Of a stretch of 64,000 nucleotides of DNA, positions 43,741 to 57,249 are shown piece by piece. Position 1 is the first letter of the stretch, and every line of letters starts with the position of its first letter. Origin of the DNA: Gymnorhina tibicen (lineage: Eukaryota > Chordata > Aves > Passeriformes > Artamidae); the NCBI GenBank assembly GCA_013399875.1, contig VXAZ01009351.1, positions 65,829-129,828 on the forward strand, read 5' to 3'. The notes under the pieces are model-generated. The model saw only the letters and a list, made by a program, of their open reading frames with translations. It was not told the DNA's origin and did not search any database. The translations under genes and the position numbers were made by a program.

Positions 43741-46700
43741 CCGGTAACTTATGAGGATTTAAAGCAAAAAAGCTTTTCACAACTGCATTTTATTCACGAA
43801 AAAAAGAAGTTTTCCATAAGAAAATCTTAACAATATACTTAAATAGCCGAATTCTATAAAACTAAATCTTACCTGATACAGCAAGAAAGCTTTCTGTAAT
43901 ATATGATCTCATTGCTTTGAAATGTGTAATAAACATTCAGTAACTTTTTCTTTAGAAGCATACTCATCCAAAAATTGAAATGTATGGAATTATTCATCTT
44001 TTGGATTTGGAGGAGTAGGTACTTTCAGGGTTTTCAACTACATTATTGTGTGGGTGGCAGAGAAGAAAGTGTTAAAGCAAAAGAATAAATAAACCGTAAA
44101 TATCCTAACGGTTTTATTTGACTGGGCACAGCCCTGGTCTTCAGCATAAACTACTCTTAAATTTATGGAGCTGTTCAGGGTCTGCTTATATCACCCTCTG
44201 ATCTATTTACTACAGAGGAGTGATATTTTTGGAAACATCAACTTGGCATGTATACCAGCAGACAGCTAACAAAAACATCAGTTATCCTGGGTTCTAGTTG
44301 CTGTATCAATTAAAAAATTATGAAGGAATCTGAGTCTTCTTGTTTTCTTTGAATTGTAGGTGTATTTCAGTTTGATGATTGGTCAGTTTTGTATTTTCTG
44401 TAACAAAAGCCCAATCATTCCAGTCTGAAGTTTTCGATCCTTACCATCACACTGTGACGTTAAGAATGCCCGTGACATTCCTTCTGCTATCAGCGAAAAC
44501 CGTATAGAAAGCACCAGCCTGAATATAATATAAAAGCGGTAATAAATGTTATCCTTCTTTTAGCTAAAAGTGAAAAACACTTGGTTTTTTTCCCCATCGT
44601 GAGAAGATTTTGTGGAATCCTAGCCAAAAGTGGCTTATTTTCAAAGAGAATTAAATCTTTTTGAGAACATCTGCAATGTCTTCTTGTTGAGAAGCTGTCT
44701 CAAGTGGGGTGTCCTTTACAACATATCTCAGAATACCTGTGTCTGCAACCCAATCCCTGATCCTTGCTACCCTTGTGGCATATTTCACTGTTGTTCATGT
44801 GTCCCTGACATTATTCTAGTAATTGTGCTGACATTTTCTCTTTTAAAGCCAATTTTTAATTTTCAGGTAAACACTCACCAAAATGATGATCATTGCTCAA
44901 TATAACACTCTACAGAGATCAATCTATGTTGACCCTTTGTGGCCTAATTTCCAAAGGCATTGTCAGTCACTTACACGTGGTCTGCTCAAGCGTAGTCATA
45001 AAGAGGAACTGTTTTACAGCATTATTTAAGACTTAATATAGTAACATGTCTCAGCAACTCACAGTTCCATAAGTGCTAAGACGTTTCTGACTCCAGCATT
45101 ACTATCTCCTTATTTTGTAAAGGAGGAAACAGAGACATGCAGTGATTAAGGGATTAGGCCAAGGTCATACATGAAGTGCGTGCCAGCTAGTGTTAGCATT
45201 TAGGTAATTTTCTAACTGAATGAAAAATATGTACATTGCACGAGTATGGGGAACTGGAGATGTTTTTGCAAGTTTCACACAATGCTCAGTGGGGTTTTCT
45301 TCAAAGCAGCTCCACCAGTCAAGCTCCATTACTTGTCACTTCAGTCTATGCCATCACTTGCCTTCCCCGTCTGGCTGCATTAATCCACATAAATTTCTTC
45401 TTCTTCAGAAGGCTTAGGCCCAGCACTAATGGAATGATAGACACGGGCTGGAAATTTGGGGGTCTGAACAAACCTTCACTCGTGAAAATTCAAATGAATT
45501 TGAGTAATTCCATACGAATGCGATTCTGATGTCTTTCTTATCTGCTAAGTGCACTCTTACTTGCTAGTGGTTTCCTTCTTAGTAAGCATTGAAGAGCACT
45601 CACTTTTGAAGAGGCAGGTCTAGTCTGTATCAGTACTGTACACAGAGGGAGTTTGAAACAGTAACTTCAGGGGTATCATTTGCTGTGTTGTATTTCAATG
45701 GAGTACTCTGACAGAGAGTGTCGAAAGTAATTTGAATGCCCATCAGCACAGGAAGTGAAAAAAAGTATTAATCAGTTAATGAACATATATATATATTGTA
45801 AGAAGTATACAATCAATAAAGCAGAAATTATCTATTCAGCATTATTTTTCAGATTTTTTCTGGTGAGAAGAAATTGCATAACAAGGAACAAAAATCACTA
45901 ACAAACACTTAAATATTGCAAATGTATCACAATGACAAAAGGTCCTGATTCCTGACTGAAGCTGTAATACATTACTCAATATACTTCTCTGAGTAAAAAA
46001 AACTGGATATATGAAATTGGGCAATTAATGCAACAGGACAGAGAAGTATTTATGTTTCTCCATTTAGAAATAAACTGTGTACAAAAAACTATGTATAGCA
46101 CTGAAAACTATTTCCAGTATTTAACTTTTGTACTCCTGCCTAATAGTACCTCAAATCCATGATTCATATTCTTTTCAAGTACAACATTTAAAATGTTGAT
46201 TTTGTTCCTAAATTTATCTGTATTTTATATCCTCATATTGTCCACAAATAACCATGTATCTTTCCAGAAACCTGAACCAGAAACCTCATTCTATATGAAA
46301 AGAGTGAAATGTTTGTTTGATTTCAAAGTTTTTGGTCTTTACAATCAAAAATTGGGGTTTATTTTTGGTCTTTAGAAGAAATTAATAATATTTCTTTAAC
46401 TGAAACTTTTCTTCATGAAAAAAGCAAAGGCAACTGTTATAGCATCATGCAACAAGAGCGAGGTCACTTAGCAGATGCAGGTGTCATAAGTTTGGCCTAA
46501 TTCTGCTACTTCTGCACTGGTGAAAAGTTAAAGACCAAGTTTCTGAATTAAAAGACTGTTGACTCAGTCCTCCTACTGCCTTGTGTCCTTAACTTTAAGC
46601 ATACCAGAAGTCTTACTGACCTCTGAAGGACAAGCACAGGCAAAGGACATGCATGTAAATCTCGGCTGGGCTGGAACAAGCTCCAGTTGACAGAGATGTA

Positions 46701-47440
46701 ATACGGTAAGACAGAAAGGCTAAGGTGCCTTAGAAATCAGAAACAGAGACAAAAGAACTACTGTTCCTGTGTTCCGAATAAAACCTGCACCAATAAAGAT
46801 AACACGTTCTAGAGGTGTTATTACAATAAGGAACAATAAAAATGTCGGCATTCGGCAAGTTTTAACCAAGCATGACTGCTATTGCCTTTTTGTTCAGAGT
46901 GTAGTTTTAGCCTCCTAATTACAGGAAATGTCTATGATGTAGGTAGGAGTGACATTCACATGTACAATAATCTTATTTACTGTACTTATATTAATAGGCT
47001 TAAATTCCTTTGCAAAACATGTCATCCTACAGAGAAGGAAATTATTTTGAAGATCCTTCATTTTAAATTTCTAGCAATTTGCTTCCTTTGTCTTCTGATC
47101 ATTTGCAAGTAATTGCACAGCATTTTGCAGCGCGTATGGCAGCGCGGACTATTCTACTGCAAAAGGTGTCTCAAGCCAGGCAGCGTAGTTGCAGTACTTC
47201 AAACTCACTACTCGGTAAGAGCAACCTAAAACCTCCGCTCTGTAAGACCCAGTACTGCGACATTTAAATCCGCTCACCAGATCCCCTTTAATGGAGGTGC
47301 TGGAGGGGGATCAAAGTGTTTTCAAGAGTGGTCCCTGAAAAGTATAAGCCCCACTGCAAATGTAAAGAATATTAAATTGAAGTAAATAACCAGAATATGG
47401 CAAGAAATAAAATGACCTGTAAACTATAAAAAAATAAATC
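43741..47440. other. Intergenic region upstream of HECTD1, no gene recognised
   Basis: AT-rich sequence without a recognisable gene or repeat. Towards the end (47125-47275) CpGs become more frequent, marking the approach to the HECTD1 island. Confidence 0.6.
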
Positions 47441-48180
47441 CCCACGCAGCCAGGGAAACGCCGCCCGAGCCGACGAGGGCCCTTCGCCGGGCAGGCCGCG
47501 ACCGGGGCTCCCCGGGACCTCGCTCCCAGTTCCGCAGCGGGGGCGCGGGGCGGAGCGGGCCCGCGGGAGCGGCCCCTTCTCCGCGGAGGCTCCCGCAGCG
47601 CCCCCAGCGGCCGCTCGGCCGCCTCAGCTCCGCCCCGANNNNNNNNNNNNNNNNNNNNNNNNNNNNNNNNNNNNNNNNNNNNNNNNNNNNNNNNNNNAGC
47701 GTCGCTGCCCGGGCCTGTCGGGCCGGGAGGGAGCGGGCCGGAGCTGCGGGCGGGGGGGAGGCGGCGGGGACCGGAAAGTCTGTGCGAGGGGCCGGGGGCA
47801 GAGCGGGGCGGCGCTGCCGGGGAGCCCCTCACGCCACCGGGTGCCCCGTGCGGGGGCGGCGAGGAGGGCGAGGCGGTGCCTCCCCTGCCCCGGGCGGCGC
47901 CGTGTGGGGAAGGGGCCCAAAGTGCCGCGCGGGCCCGGGGCCCGCCTGGTGTGTGCGAGCAGGCCCGGGCGGCGCGGGCTGAGTTGGGCTGCGGCCTGGC
48001 CCCTGCTCTGGTGCGGCTCTCCCGGGAGTTCCGGCCCCTCGCCACGCTCCGTGTTCTGCGCGGTGGTTCCTGTTCAGCCCGTCTGGGATGTGAGAACAGC
48101 AGGTGCCTGTGTCGAACTTACCCCACTTTCACTGTCTCTTAATTTTCTCGTTTCTCTCGCTATCGCCCATCTCCCCGCTC
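47440..48180 (+). promoter_or_regulatory. HECTD1 CpG-island promoter, probably with untranslated exon 1
   Basis: Very GC- and CpG-rich sequence, unlike everything else in the window. It sits about 1.6 kb upstream of the HECTD1 start-codon exon. GC-box-like runs (ggggcgcggggcgg near 47540) and ETS-like sites (ACCGGAAAG at 47770-47778; CCCGGAAAT near 48180) suit a TATA-less housekeeping promoter. Exon 2 starts at a splice acceptor, so an untranslated first exon must lie upstream, most likely here; its limits cannot be read. Long open frames on both strands come only from the lack of stops in GC-rich DNA. Confidence 0.8.
47639..47697. other. Assembly gap (59 N)
   Basis: A run of 59 unknown bases in the middle of the CpG island. 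GC-rich promoter DNA is often lost in sequencing, so the true missing length may differ from 59, and the HECTD1 transcription start or exon 1 may be partly hidden. Confidence 0.98.
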
Positions 48181-49623
48181 CCGGAAATAACGATTTAGTC
48201 GTGTTAAGGAGAGGTACTTAAAATACAATCCCACTTTTACTGGCTGAAAGTATTTTTATTTAGGATTAGAGCAGGAAGTGCAGTCTGTAAACAGCTTGGA
48301 GAATCATAGGCATTGTTTCAAACACAGAAAATCAATTTACTGATATTAAATTACTTTTTAGAGTAAGATAATATTAAATATATAACTGGCAAGCAGTAGT
48401 TGAGTGATCTGTAATATTATGGTCCTAAATTATATAAAAATCCTATTTGTTGTATTTCTGTCACATCTTTGAGTTTGAAGCTATTGTGAAAGAGCGTTGC
48501 TGATGTGTTTCTTCATATAGTACTAATTTCTGATTCCCTTTGGTAGACATGCCCTTGATGGAGTTATTTTTTAACTATTAACTCACTAGCAGCAAGTAAA
48601 CAAGTAGGCAGACTTTGTCCAGATCAAGCTTCTCCCTCCCACATCACCTCCCCCCGGTTTGTGGGGACGCTGTCCAGTATTTCATATTTACCTATGAGTT
48701 TGGTAAACTAATTCTTCTTCTCTAAACCGTATTTTAAAAGGGTATTTTTTTTTTCCTTGTATGTCTAATTTAGAGGGATTGGTTTGTAACCCACTAGTTT
48801 TTATATGAAAATAGTCATGTTTGCTGTGTTCTTAGGCAAGGGAGGTGAATTAGACTGTTTGTTAAAGACAAAGTAAAAAGCAAGCACATATGTCAAAAAT
48901 ATCTTAACATTTTAAAGGGACTTTTTGGTCTTCAGCATGCCAAACTATGGCATTGGGCCAGCAAGTAATGTTGTTTTCCTTATATGTATGTAAATTATTT
49001 GAATTATTCACCAGATTTTTTGGAAAGCTATGAGTTAAATATTTTTTTTCCAAAAAATCTCCGAATAGCCCAACAAACCCCTAACTCTTGAAAATGGAAG
49101 TGATTCTTAGGTTCTCTTTTTTTATCCTTTGACATTAAAAGCCTGTTTTCCTTATGTTTGAATGCTATTTTAAAAGATGAAGGATTCATAAAAGGTTTCC
49201 AAAGATTATGCAAGTCTGTAATTGTACATCTCAGTTTTTTGTTTTATGGATTTCTATTTAAAATGTGAAATTCACTATCTTTCTATATTTTAATATTTTC
49301 ATGGGGAGGTAATACATCCCTTATAAAGATGAACACTTTATAATAAAGTGATATTAAAGGAAGGGGATGGGCAAGACATCACTTTCTTTCTCTTAGCTTT
49401 AAGAATACACAAAAGGGTTAAGCACAATTTTTCTAGCTTAAATTTTGAGTTATCCTCAAAACAGAACAAACTCATTAGCTTATAAAGCTTGGAAAAAAAC
49501 CCCTTTGCTGATAAAATATGTGAAAGTTTCCCTAATTTCAGCCCAAACATATGCCATGCATTTTAGAGAAAGTTTATTGACAAGATGGTGATGATGATTA
49601 CTTTTTTTGCTTTTTCTTGCCAG
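48181..49623 (+). other. HECTD1 intron 1 (inferred)
   Basis: AT-rich sequence between the island and the exon carrying the start codon. It ends in the acceptor tttttcttgccag at 49623. I see no other feature in it. Confidence 0.6.
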
Positions 49624-49758
49624 GTGAAAACTGCAAAAGTGTGAGGCTGACCAAAGACAGAAATTAATTGTGCTGAAGTTAGTCTGGCTTCAACAATTAA
49701 AGGATATTTTTGGTACTTTTTAATTGAAGTGGAGGCGGCTTTTTTTTTATAAAAAACC
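49624..49758 (+). other. HECTD1 5' UTR part of exon 2
   Basis: Sequence from the splice acceptor at 49622-49623 to the start codon. It contains no ATG, so the HECTD1 start codon is the first in this exon. An eight-T run followed by six As lies just before the start. Confidence 0.7.
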
Positions 49759-49898
49759 ATGGCAGATGTGGATCCAGACACGTTGCTGGAATGGCTGCAG
49801 ATGGGGCAGGGGGATGAAAGGGATATGCAGCTAATAGCACTGGAACAGCTCTGCATGCTACTTCTGATGTCAGACAACGTGGATCGCTGTTTTGAAAC
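49759..49898 (+). CDS. HECTD1: HECTD1, first coding exon (N-terminal 46 codons)
   Basis: The exon encodes [20 protein letters not shown] at its start and ends [10 protein letters not shown] plus two bases of a Thr codon at a GTGAGT donor. This is the N-terminus of HECTD1 as known from mammals, essentially unchanged. The start is in a strong Kozak context (A at -3, G at +4) with no upstream ATG in the exon. HECTD1 is a HECT-class E3 ubiquitin ligase of about 2,610 residues, with N-terminal armadillo-like repeats, ankyrin repeats, a SUN-like domain, a MIB domain and a C-terminal catalytic HECT domain. It is needed for neural tube closure and placenta in mouse. Only the beginning of the armadillo-like region is here; the next coding exon (PPRTFLPALC...) is beyond the window. 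Confidence 0.96.
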
Positions 49899-50174
49899 GT
49901 GAGTAGTTTTGGATTTTGTTTATGGAATGTTATTTTCCCCTTTCTGTAGCTGATTATAATATTTAACATTCCTAGAAACTTTCAGCCTCAAAAATGTTTT
50001 TACAAATGGAACTTCCGTTTAGATCACTGAAATAAAGTGTTTCTGTTAATGTTGTGTGAAGTACCCTTGTCTGATTAAAAGTGAGTTGTTGTTTGGGTGA
50101 TATACAGTGCCTGTTCTTTCACAGGAGCTGATTGCAACTCTTAATTCATTTCTTTAAATGATGTGGATTTTTAT

Positions 50175-50276
50175 GGGGGGGGGGGGGTTTGTTGTTGGGG
50201 TTTTTTTTTGGTCTGTTTTGGTTTTGTTTGGTTTTGTGTGTGGTTTGGTTTGGTTTGGTTTGGGTTTTTTTTGGTA
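50175..50276 (+). repeat. Poly-G and (GGTTT)n-like low-complexity tract
   Basis: A run of 13 G, then ggggttttttttt, then repeated ggttt units. The G runs could form a G-quadruplex in the nascent HECTD1 transcript. Run lengths in such tracts are prone to sequencing error. Confidence 0.9.
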
Positions 50277-53200
50277 GAGAAAAACTTATTTTGCACTAGG
50301 ATTATAATGATCACCTAGATATACATAAGCATCCATACTCCCACAATACTTTGATCAAGGGGTATAGTAGCTTGTTTTGAGTTCTGTAAATCCAAGTAAA
50401 AATCACAAACAATAACCACTGTTATATATAACACAAATATTTTGCCCCTTCTTTGGAGCATGTTGCTGTTCATGCCACCCTCCTTCTCAACTGCATTTGT
50501 ACACGTCATATAGCACAGTCCCTGCACTAAATCCTTTTTGTATTTCTCATTGCACAAAATGCTGATGTAACCGCTTCTGTTACTTGAGTGTTGCTGTGCT
50601 TGTGTTACACTACTTTCTCTGAGAGCCTACCACTAGTCTGGAAGAGGTAGCAAAAGTTGGTTTCTTCAGTTCTGATTTTCATGCTCTTGCCTCACTTCCT
50701 TTCCATGTTTTTTTTCATTGCTGTCACTTTTCATGATAAAATATGGCTAGTGTTCTTCAGATACACCTGCTTTTTAGGAGTGTGGATTTAGAAGCAGTTG
50801 AGAAGGTAGCTGTCTGTTACATTGTTTAGTTTTGTATCTCTGAAGGAAACGGTTTTCGGACTTACCTCTTAGAAGCTGTTCCCATGGCTGCATTTATTAC
50901 AAGAAAAGTAAAATGCATACATCTCTTAAATTTGGATTTGTAGTAGTTGCAGAGCATTGAGCACAATTTTGTACAGTGCTTTAGAATTTGAAGTTGCCTG
51001 TGCTTTGCCTTGGTGAGCTTACAGGTAAAATTTTGACTTGAAGAGCCTTACTGTAGGGGGATCCATTTGACTTCCTCATGCTACTGATACTGGTGGACCC
51101 TCAGAATTCACCATTGTAGAAAAAACCCTAGTATTTAAGAATGAATTTTACTGATGAATCTGGGTTAACTGCCTGCTTCAGGATATTCTGCTGTCTTCTG
51201 GGTATTTGAGAGTCAGGAATGAAATGTCAACTTTTAAAAGTATAAACCGGTTATGGGTTCTAGGCACCTTACTTAGAACAGACTTTTATTTCAATATAAA
51301 TGAATTAAATAGTCCAAGTGCTTTTTTTTTCCTTAAAGTGTACATAATGAATGCTCTGTTATTGCACTGTTGTGGTTTTAAAATTATTTATGTCTGAAAG
51401 AAGAAATATTTAAAATGCCATTTGGCATTTTAATTTTTCTTTTGAGTCTTGGTATAGTTTAATTTTACTGGTCTTCTAAGTTCTCTATTTCTTTTGCTCT
51501 TGTAAGTTTTCCTCAAAAAGAAGAAAATGAAGTATAAATAGGGGAAGAAGTTACCAAAGTTCTCTGCCTGTTGAAGTGATTTTGCAGTAATATTAAAACT
51601 GCTACTTTTTATTTGCTCTGTGAATATACTGAAGTGTATGGTCTGGTACCATGGTATTTGGTGAGCTGACACGGTAGCTCGTTACCTTCTTCCCATTTAT
51701 CACCGTTTTTACTCCTCCCAACCATACTCTTGTTCCTGCCACTGTCAGGGCTTACTGGACTCCGTTAATTCCCTGCAAATGCAAGCTGCTCTTTAAACCT
51801 GCTGAAGAAGTTTGTTAGTTTTCTGCTGTTACAGTGAGTTACAGCATGTAGACAGGTGTCTGATGAGCACTGGAGGTGCAACTGCATAACTGGAAATATG
51901 GGAGAAGCAGAGAAAGGTATACAGTCTTCAGTGGAGAACTTCTCAGTGATTGTCTTGGGTGCTTATGGGTGCCTGCATTTTAAGGTGACTTTATTTATTT
52001 TGGAACTCTGTAAGAAATAGATGATATCTTGAAAAGTATTTTTAAAATCTTTCCAAATGGCAGTTCAAATAGCCAAAATTGTCATGTGCTGAGAGGGTAC
52101 AACTAAAATAATTGTGGATAATTTTTTATAGTTCCTTTTCAGCTTGTTTTTTAAAGGAATTATTGTTTGCTGAAATGGGAGATTTACTGTGTAACAGAAG
52201 GGCTGCTAAACCCCCGATTTTTCAGGAACTAATTTTGAAAATATTTTCAGTGCATGCCTGATCTAGAACATGGATGTATTTTTCTATTGGTAAGAAAACC
52301 AGCCTCTAGACTTGACAAATTTTTTTTCTTATACTAAGTAAGAACAGTATTTCCAAGTTTTTGGATGCTGTGTGCATGTTATTTGAAGATTTTGTAATTG
52401 TTTATTGCTATTAGTTATATGTTGACAAAGCTTTAAAGGAAATTTTTCATCTATGAAACTCAACAACTGTGACATGAACTTTAAAACAGTTCCTTTGAGA
52501 ATTAAATGGGATGTTTTTCAGAGCTTAGTTTGAGTGACTTTAAATATTAAGTATTAGTCCACTTTTACATAAGAAATTACTTGCTTTTGTGATGTAAGCT
52601 AAGAAAAAGCCCGTCATTTTAGCGAAGTACATCTGGTAATTAAAAGCTGCATATGGTGAGGACTGGCAAAGCTGAAACAAGACCACATTAAAAATATTGA
52701 CATGAATGCTATGCACCATCTCTAAAACCACAACAGTTTCCATACAGCTTTCTTAAGGAGTTAAGGGGAATACACAATCTTACTTCGCAAAGAAAGCACA
52801 AAGTTGGAGGGGAAAAAAAAGTATTGAAATGTTGGATTCAGAATCTTGCACTTCATTTTTGCAGTAAAATAACAGGGTTACTTTGCAAACATGTTCTGAA
52901 GGACATGATATAGCTAATGATAAAGCTAATAATTTGCTTTTGTGCAAGAGTAATGGATATTGAAACTAGTGTTTCAGATCAGCTCAAAACCGGAAGCAGG
53001 CACATGTGCAGGGTGGTGTATTTCATAATGTTCTTGCAGAGTCTAGCAGCATCACAGCAGATTTCAGGGTATGCAGCTGATTAACAGGTAGTGCTGCCAA
53101 ATAATTGATGTTTCTTTACTTCTTCCCAGATTTACATATTACATCCAATTAAATTATTTTGGAAGTTACTCATATGTTAACATTACAAAAATCAGTGGCA

Positions 53201-56200
53201 TATTCATCTTCTGGTGATAATGAGTCACAGACACTGCTAGTCACTTGGCATAAAGAATGGCTAACATTTTACCAGCAGCAAAAGCAAGTAGCTTCTGTGA
53301 AGTAGTTGAGTTGGAGTAAAACAGCAAAACTCTTGTGATTGTAAGTGTTAGTCCCAAATTGTAGTTAAACAGTGTGCTATTAAATCTACTTGAACAGGAG
53401 TTTAAAGAATGCATTTAATATAAACTTAATTGACATTATGGGCTTTTTTTTGTCTTTTAAATTACCTGTAATGGTTTAAATGTATGTAGATGCTCTTAGT
53501 TACAATCTCACATTATTAATGTAACCCTTTTCCGCATAGGTGTTTCAATTTATTACTTTTTCACCTCGTGTGATTGTTTCACTTTTTTTTGTGAAATAAA
53601 ATTAGATCTCTTCTAGTTGGGTGTTTTGTTGCTGTCTGTCAGAGTAGAAGTACTTAGCAATCAATTACAATGAAAAGTTGTAGAAAAAGGCATGAGTATA
53701 ACAAAGTAAGACCTGCTTAAAACCTTTTTTACACAGCAGATGAAATAGGCCTTATTAATGCTCAGAAGGAGAAAACATATCTTCCTCTTTGGCTTTTCTG
53801 TAAGTCACCTCTGTATATTTAGCATTAACAGATTTGGTAAGCCAAAAGTTATCAGGAGTTATCAGCTCATTTGACAAATAAAAACAAATTATACAAAGGA
53901 TCGTATTTTAGGGTTCTAATGTGTACAATAAAAATCCTTCCAGTTTATTTTTTAAATCAAATATGTTCACTTTAATTCACACTAAACCTTGTTCTTTCCA
54001 AAGTATCTGTCCACTAGGGAAAAAGTATATATCTTTATCTTGTATTTACTATCAAGTATAAGAAGAAATTCTAGTGAACCAAAGACTGTTGATGTGAGCT
54101 AGTGAAACTGTTAATGCAACAGTTTAGCTTTACCTCCACCTGATTGCTTAAAACTACATTCTCCTGTCTTTATCAGGATTGTAAAACTCCAGTAAATCAA
54201 AGCTATATAGAGAAAAACAATTTCTGTTTCAGAGATAGGGATAGGAAACCAAAGTGCTGGTTTTCAGGAATATATTTACAATTTGGGCTGCCTTTAAAAG
54301 CATCTTTGTAATTCAGACAGTAAAGTGCCCTTTAGCAGGTCTGACAACTGTGGAAAAACTAACAGGCTGAGAGAGCAGCTCTGTTGGTATCAAGGTGATT
54401 TCACGTTTTATGTTCTACAGATTTGCTCATTTTGTTATTTTAAGGAAAAAATAAAGTCAGACCATTGTTACACTTCTGTGCTGGAGTGCAGCAATGAGTA
54501 AATTAGAATGAGTGTTACTGTCAACAATAGACTACAGTTTTCATTATTTTAAACCATGCAAAGCATATGTTCTTAGTGAATTATTGGTTTGGACTAATGC
54601 AGACATCTCTCCCAAATGAATTTTTGTAACCTTTATAATGGCAAGTCTCATGTGATTCCTCCTAAGCCTTTTTTCTTTTAATGAAGGCGGAGGGGTATGG
54701 CACCAGTGAAATACCAGCGCTGGAGTAATTTACTCTGTGGCCTCCAAGATAGTGGGATCTTCAGCATCCTATAGAGTGGTTTTCTGAGATGGAAGTAGGG
54801 GTGTGCTCTATTTTTCAGGGAGCAATCTTGTTACAACATAATGTTTTGAATTATTCCTGATTTTTAAGGGTGTTTTGTTGTTGTTGTTGGTTTTGGTTTT
54901 TTCTCTTTTTCAGTTATAAGAATTTTAAAATACTAATGTCTTTCTGGTTGCTTTTTGTAAAATGGGAATTACGGTCTCACTGTCACTGGTATTGTGGAGA
55001 TTAATTAACCTTGTCTGGTTATTTTGAGAATCTTAATGGTTGCAAAGGCCGGAAGGGAAGATTAAGTCTAAATTGATGTCCTGTCTTCTGTCCTGGCCCT
55101 TATATTTTATGTGGTTATTACCGGATTGAGCATCTTGTTTGATACAAGCATAATGTGTAGGTAATGCTTCTGAGAGGGCAGCCTACCTAATTTTACTCTC
55201 TCTTTTGCTATTAAATCTGCTACCTAAGTTGTCTTTGTTGTTGAAATTTGCTTGCTCTTTTCCAAATGAATTGGCCAGACTTATGCATTCTGTAGACAGC
55301 AGTCAGTTCACCTTTTCCTGTTTAGATTAAAAGCCAGTAGTGTTCATACTGTGAATGTACCTGCACACAAAAGATTCCATCAGCTCTTGATCTTCCTCCT
55401 CTTCTCTAGTTCTTCAGTTTACAAGTTCTTCAGGAATACTTTCCAGTGTTGCCTTCATCCATGCTGTTTATAGCAGTGCCTTTGACTTTCTGTTAACAGT
55501 TAAACATGCCAAGTGTAGTTAGATGTTTCCAAAACTTTGTACAAAAAGTGTGGTTTTAGTTATCTGTCTTCAGAGTTGCTTTCCAGGATATGAGTGCTTG
55601 CTGCTTAGGTATGGCTTGATGTATTACCTAGACTAAGATCTGTAACTTGGCATTTGTGTGTGTTGAAACACATTTTGTTTAAATGAGCCCATGCTTCTGT
55701 GTAGTTGAGACAACTCATCGCATTGTCACTATTTAATAGTGTGGCATTTTAAAATTTTTTTCTGTAGTGTTGTCAAGTTTCCTTTGTTTTGTTCAGAATT
55801 TTGTGTGTGAGATAAAACTGAAGTGATTCTTGCAAGTACTATGCAAAAGATGGGTGTAGAATGTTAAGGCAGCAGGTTAATGACCTTTTGAAAGTGTCAG
55901 CTCCTAATAGATTGGATGAGACCAATAAAAGAGATGTTACAGGAATTTCAAATCATGGGCTTCCTTTCTTGCATGACTACTAGTCAAGTGATTTTTAATA
56001 CTTGCCTCTTAAGAAGAGATATAGATAGCCCAGATGTTAAGTAGATTGCTAATAGGGAAGTGGAAGTTTTCTTGTGTAAGTCAGTTCTTTTTTTGAGCAC
56101 CTGGGAATCCAGTAGAAGCTACAGGAGAGATATGCATATTTAGGCGCACATACAAAATCATACTTTTTGTTTTAATTGCTTATTTCCTTTTGAAATGTTG

Positions 56201-56997
56201 GCAGATGGAACACGTACTCAAAGCATTATCTGTTTGCACAACTGAGGTTGCTACTAGTGGAAATCATAGGCAGAAAGACCTGTAGTTTCACATTCTCTAA
56301 TTTATTCAGCTATTGTGGACTAAGTTTCTGTAAAATATTTACAAAATGCTGGAGATTGGAGAACAAACATGTGGAATTACTACCCTGAGGCATAGCTTTT
56401 ATAAGATGCTGAAAAATGCAAAAGGCAGCCTAACACATCCTTTATAATTTCAGGAATAAACGAAATGACAGTTTATTTAGAAATACAGCAATTACCTATC
56501 CTGTGGAAGCTGTTTCCTCATATGGATTTTTCTTATTTTTAATTTTGCGCAACTGATATTTATTGAATGTGTAGTTGAATACTAAATGCGTAATACTAAT
56601 TGTCTTCCTGCCTAATAATGAACTCCCAGAAGAGGGTTCAGCTCTGTCATTTATTTAGGTAAAAGAAAGTTTGAAAGTATTTTTAAGTGTCAAATTCGAA
56701 TTCTAAATTAATTTCTTTTAATTTCTAATAAAGTGGAGTTTCTACTGGAATGGATACAGGATGGAATTGTTAATTCTCCAGCTTAATTTTATTGGCCTGA
56801 GCTGTGATTGCAATTAAGAGTAGAGATTCAGAGTTGTGCAAGTCTTAATGTTTTGTAATTCTGGTAAAAGTTCCTAAATTGCCAGTTAATTTTTAGTTGC
56901 TTTTTCCTTGTACCTTTAAAATATAGTATGGTGTGTCTAAAGTCTTATACATGAGTAGATGTTTTCTGGACTTTGTTTGTATTGTAACAGTATTATA

Positions 56998-57249
56998 TGA
57001 AAGCAGAACAAAATATGTTTTGGTAATGGATCCAGAAGAATGCATAGAAGAAGGCAGTGCAGGTGTGTGGGTTCTCTTGTGGATGGTCTTGATTATTCTG
57101 CTTTTGGTTTTGGTTCATATGTGGAAACAAAACAGCCTTTCAGCGAAAGAAACAATGAGGGAAAGTCTGAGATCTCTTCCCATAGAAAGAAGTACAGAAA
57201 GGAAAAACAATCATTAATCAAAAATGAGTTGAAACTACTTTTGCTTTAA
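56998..57249 (+). other. Unidentified protein-like stretch in HECTD1 intron 2
   Basis: Two overlapping frames each look partly protein-like. One reads YVLVMDPEECIEEGSAG (about 57013-57063). A different frame then reads SLVDGLDYSAFGFGSYVE and a basic, lysine-rich tail up to a stop at 57247-57249. The apparent switch of frame near 57065 would fit a decayed processed pseudogene or transposon gene with a frameshift. I do not recognise the parent and see no poly-A tail or flanking duplication. It may be chance. Confidence 0.25.

Noticed and set aside
47311..48045. A 244-codon open frame on the minus strand, and several on the plus strand, in the CpG island
   Set aside because: GC-rich DNA lacks stop codons by chance. 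The frame spans the N gap, is proline/arginine/alanine-rich without domains, and overlaps frames on the other strand.
57003..57130. A membrane-protein-like frame (GVWVLLWMVLIILLLVLV)
   Set aside because: The hydrophobic run is the frame-shifted reading of a more convincing polar sequence on the same strand, so a membrane protein is unlikely.
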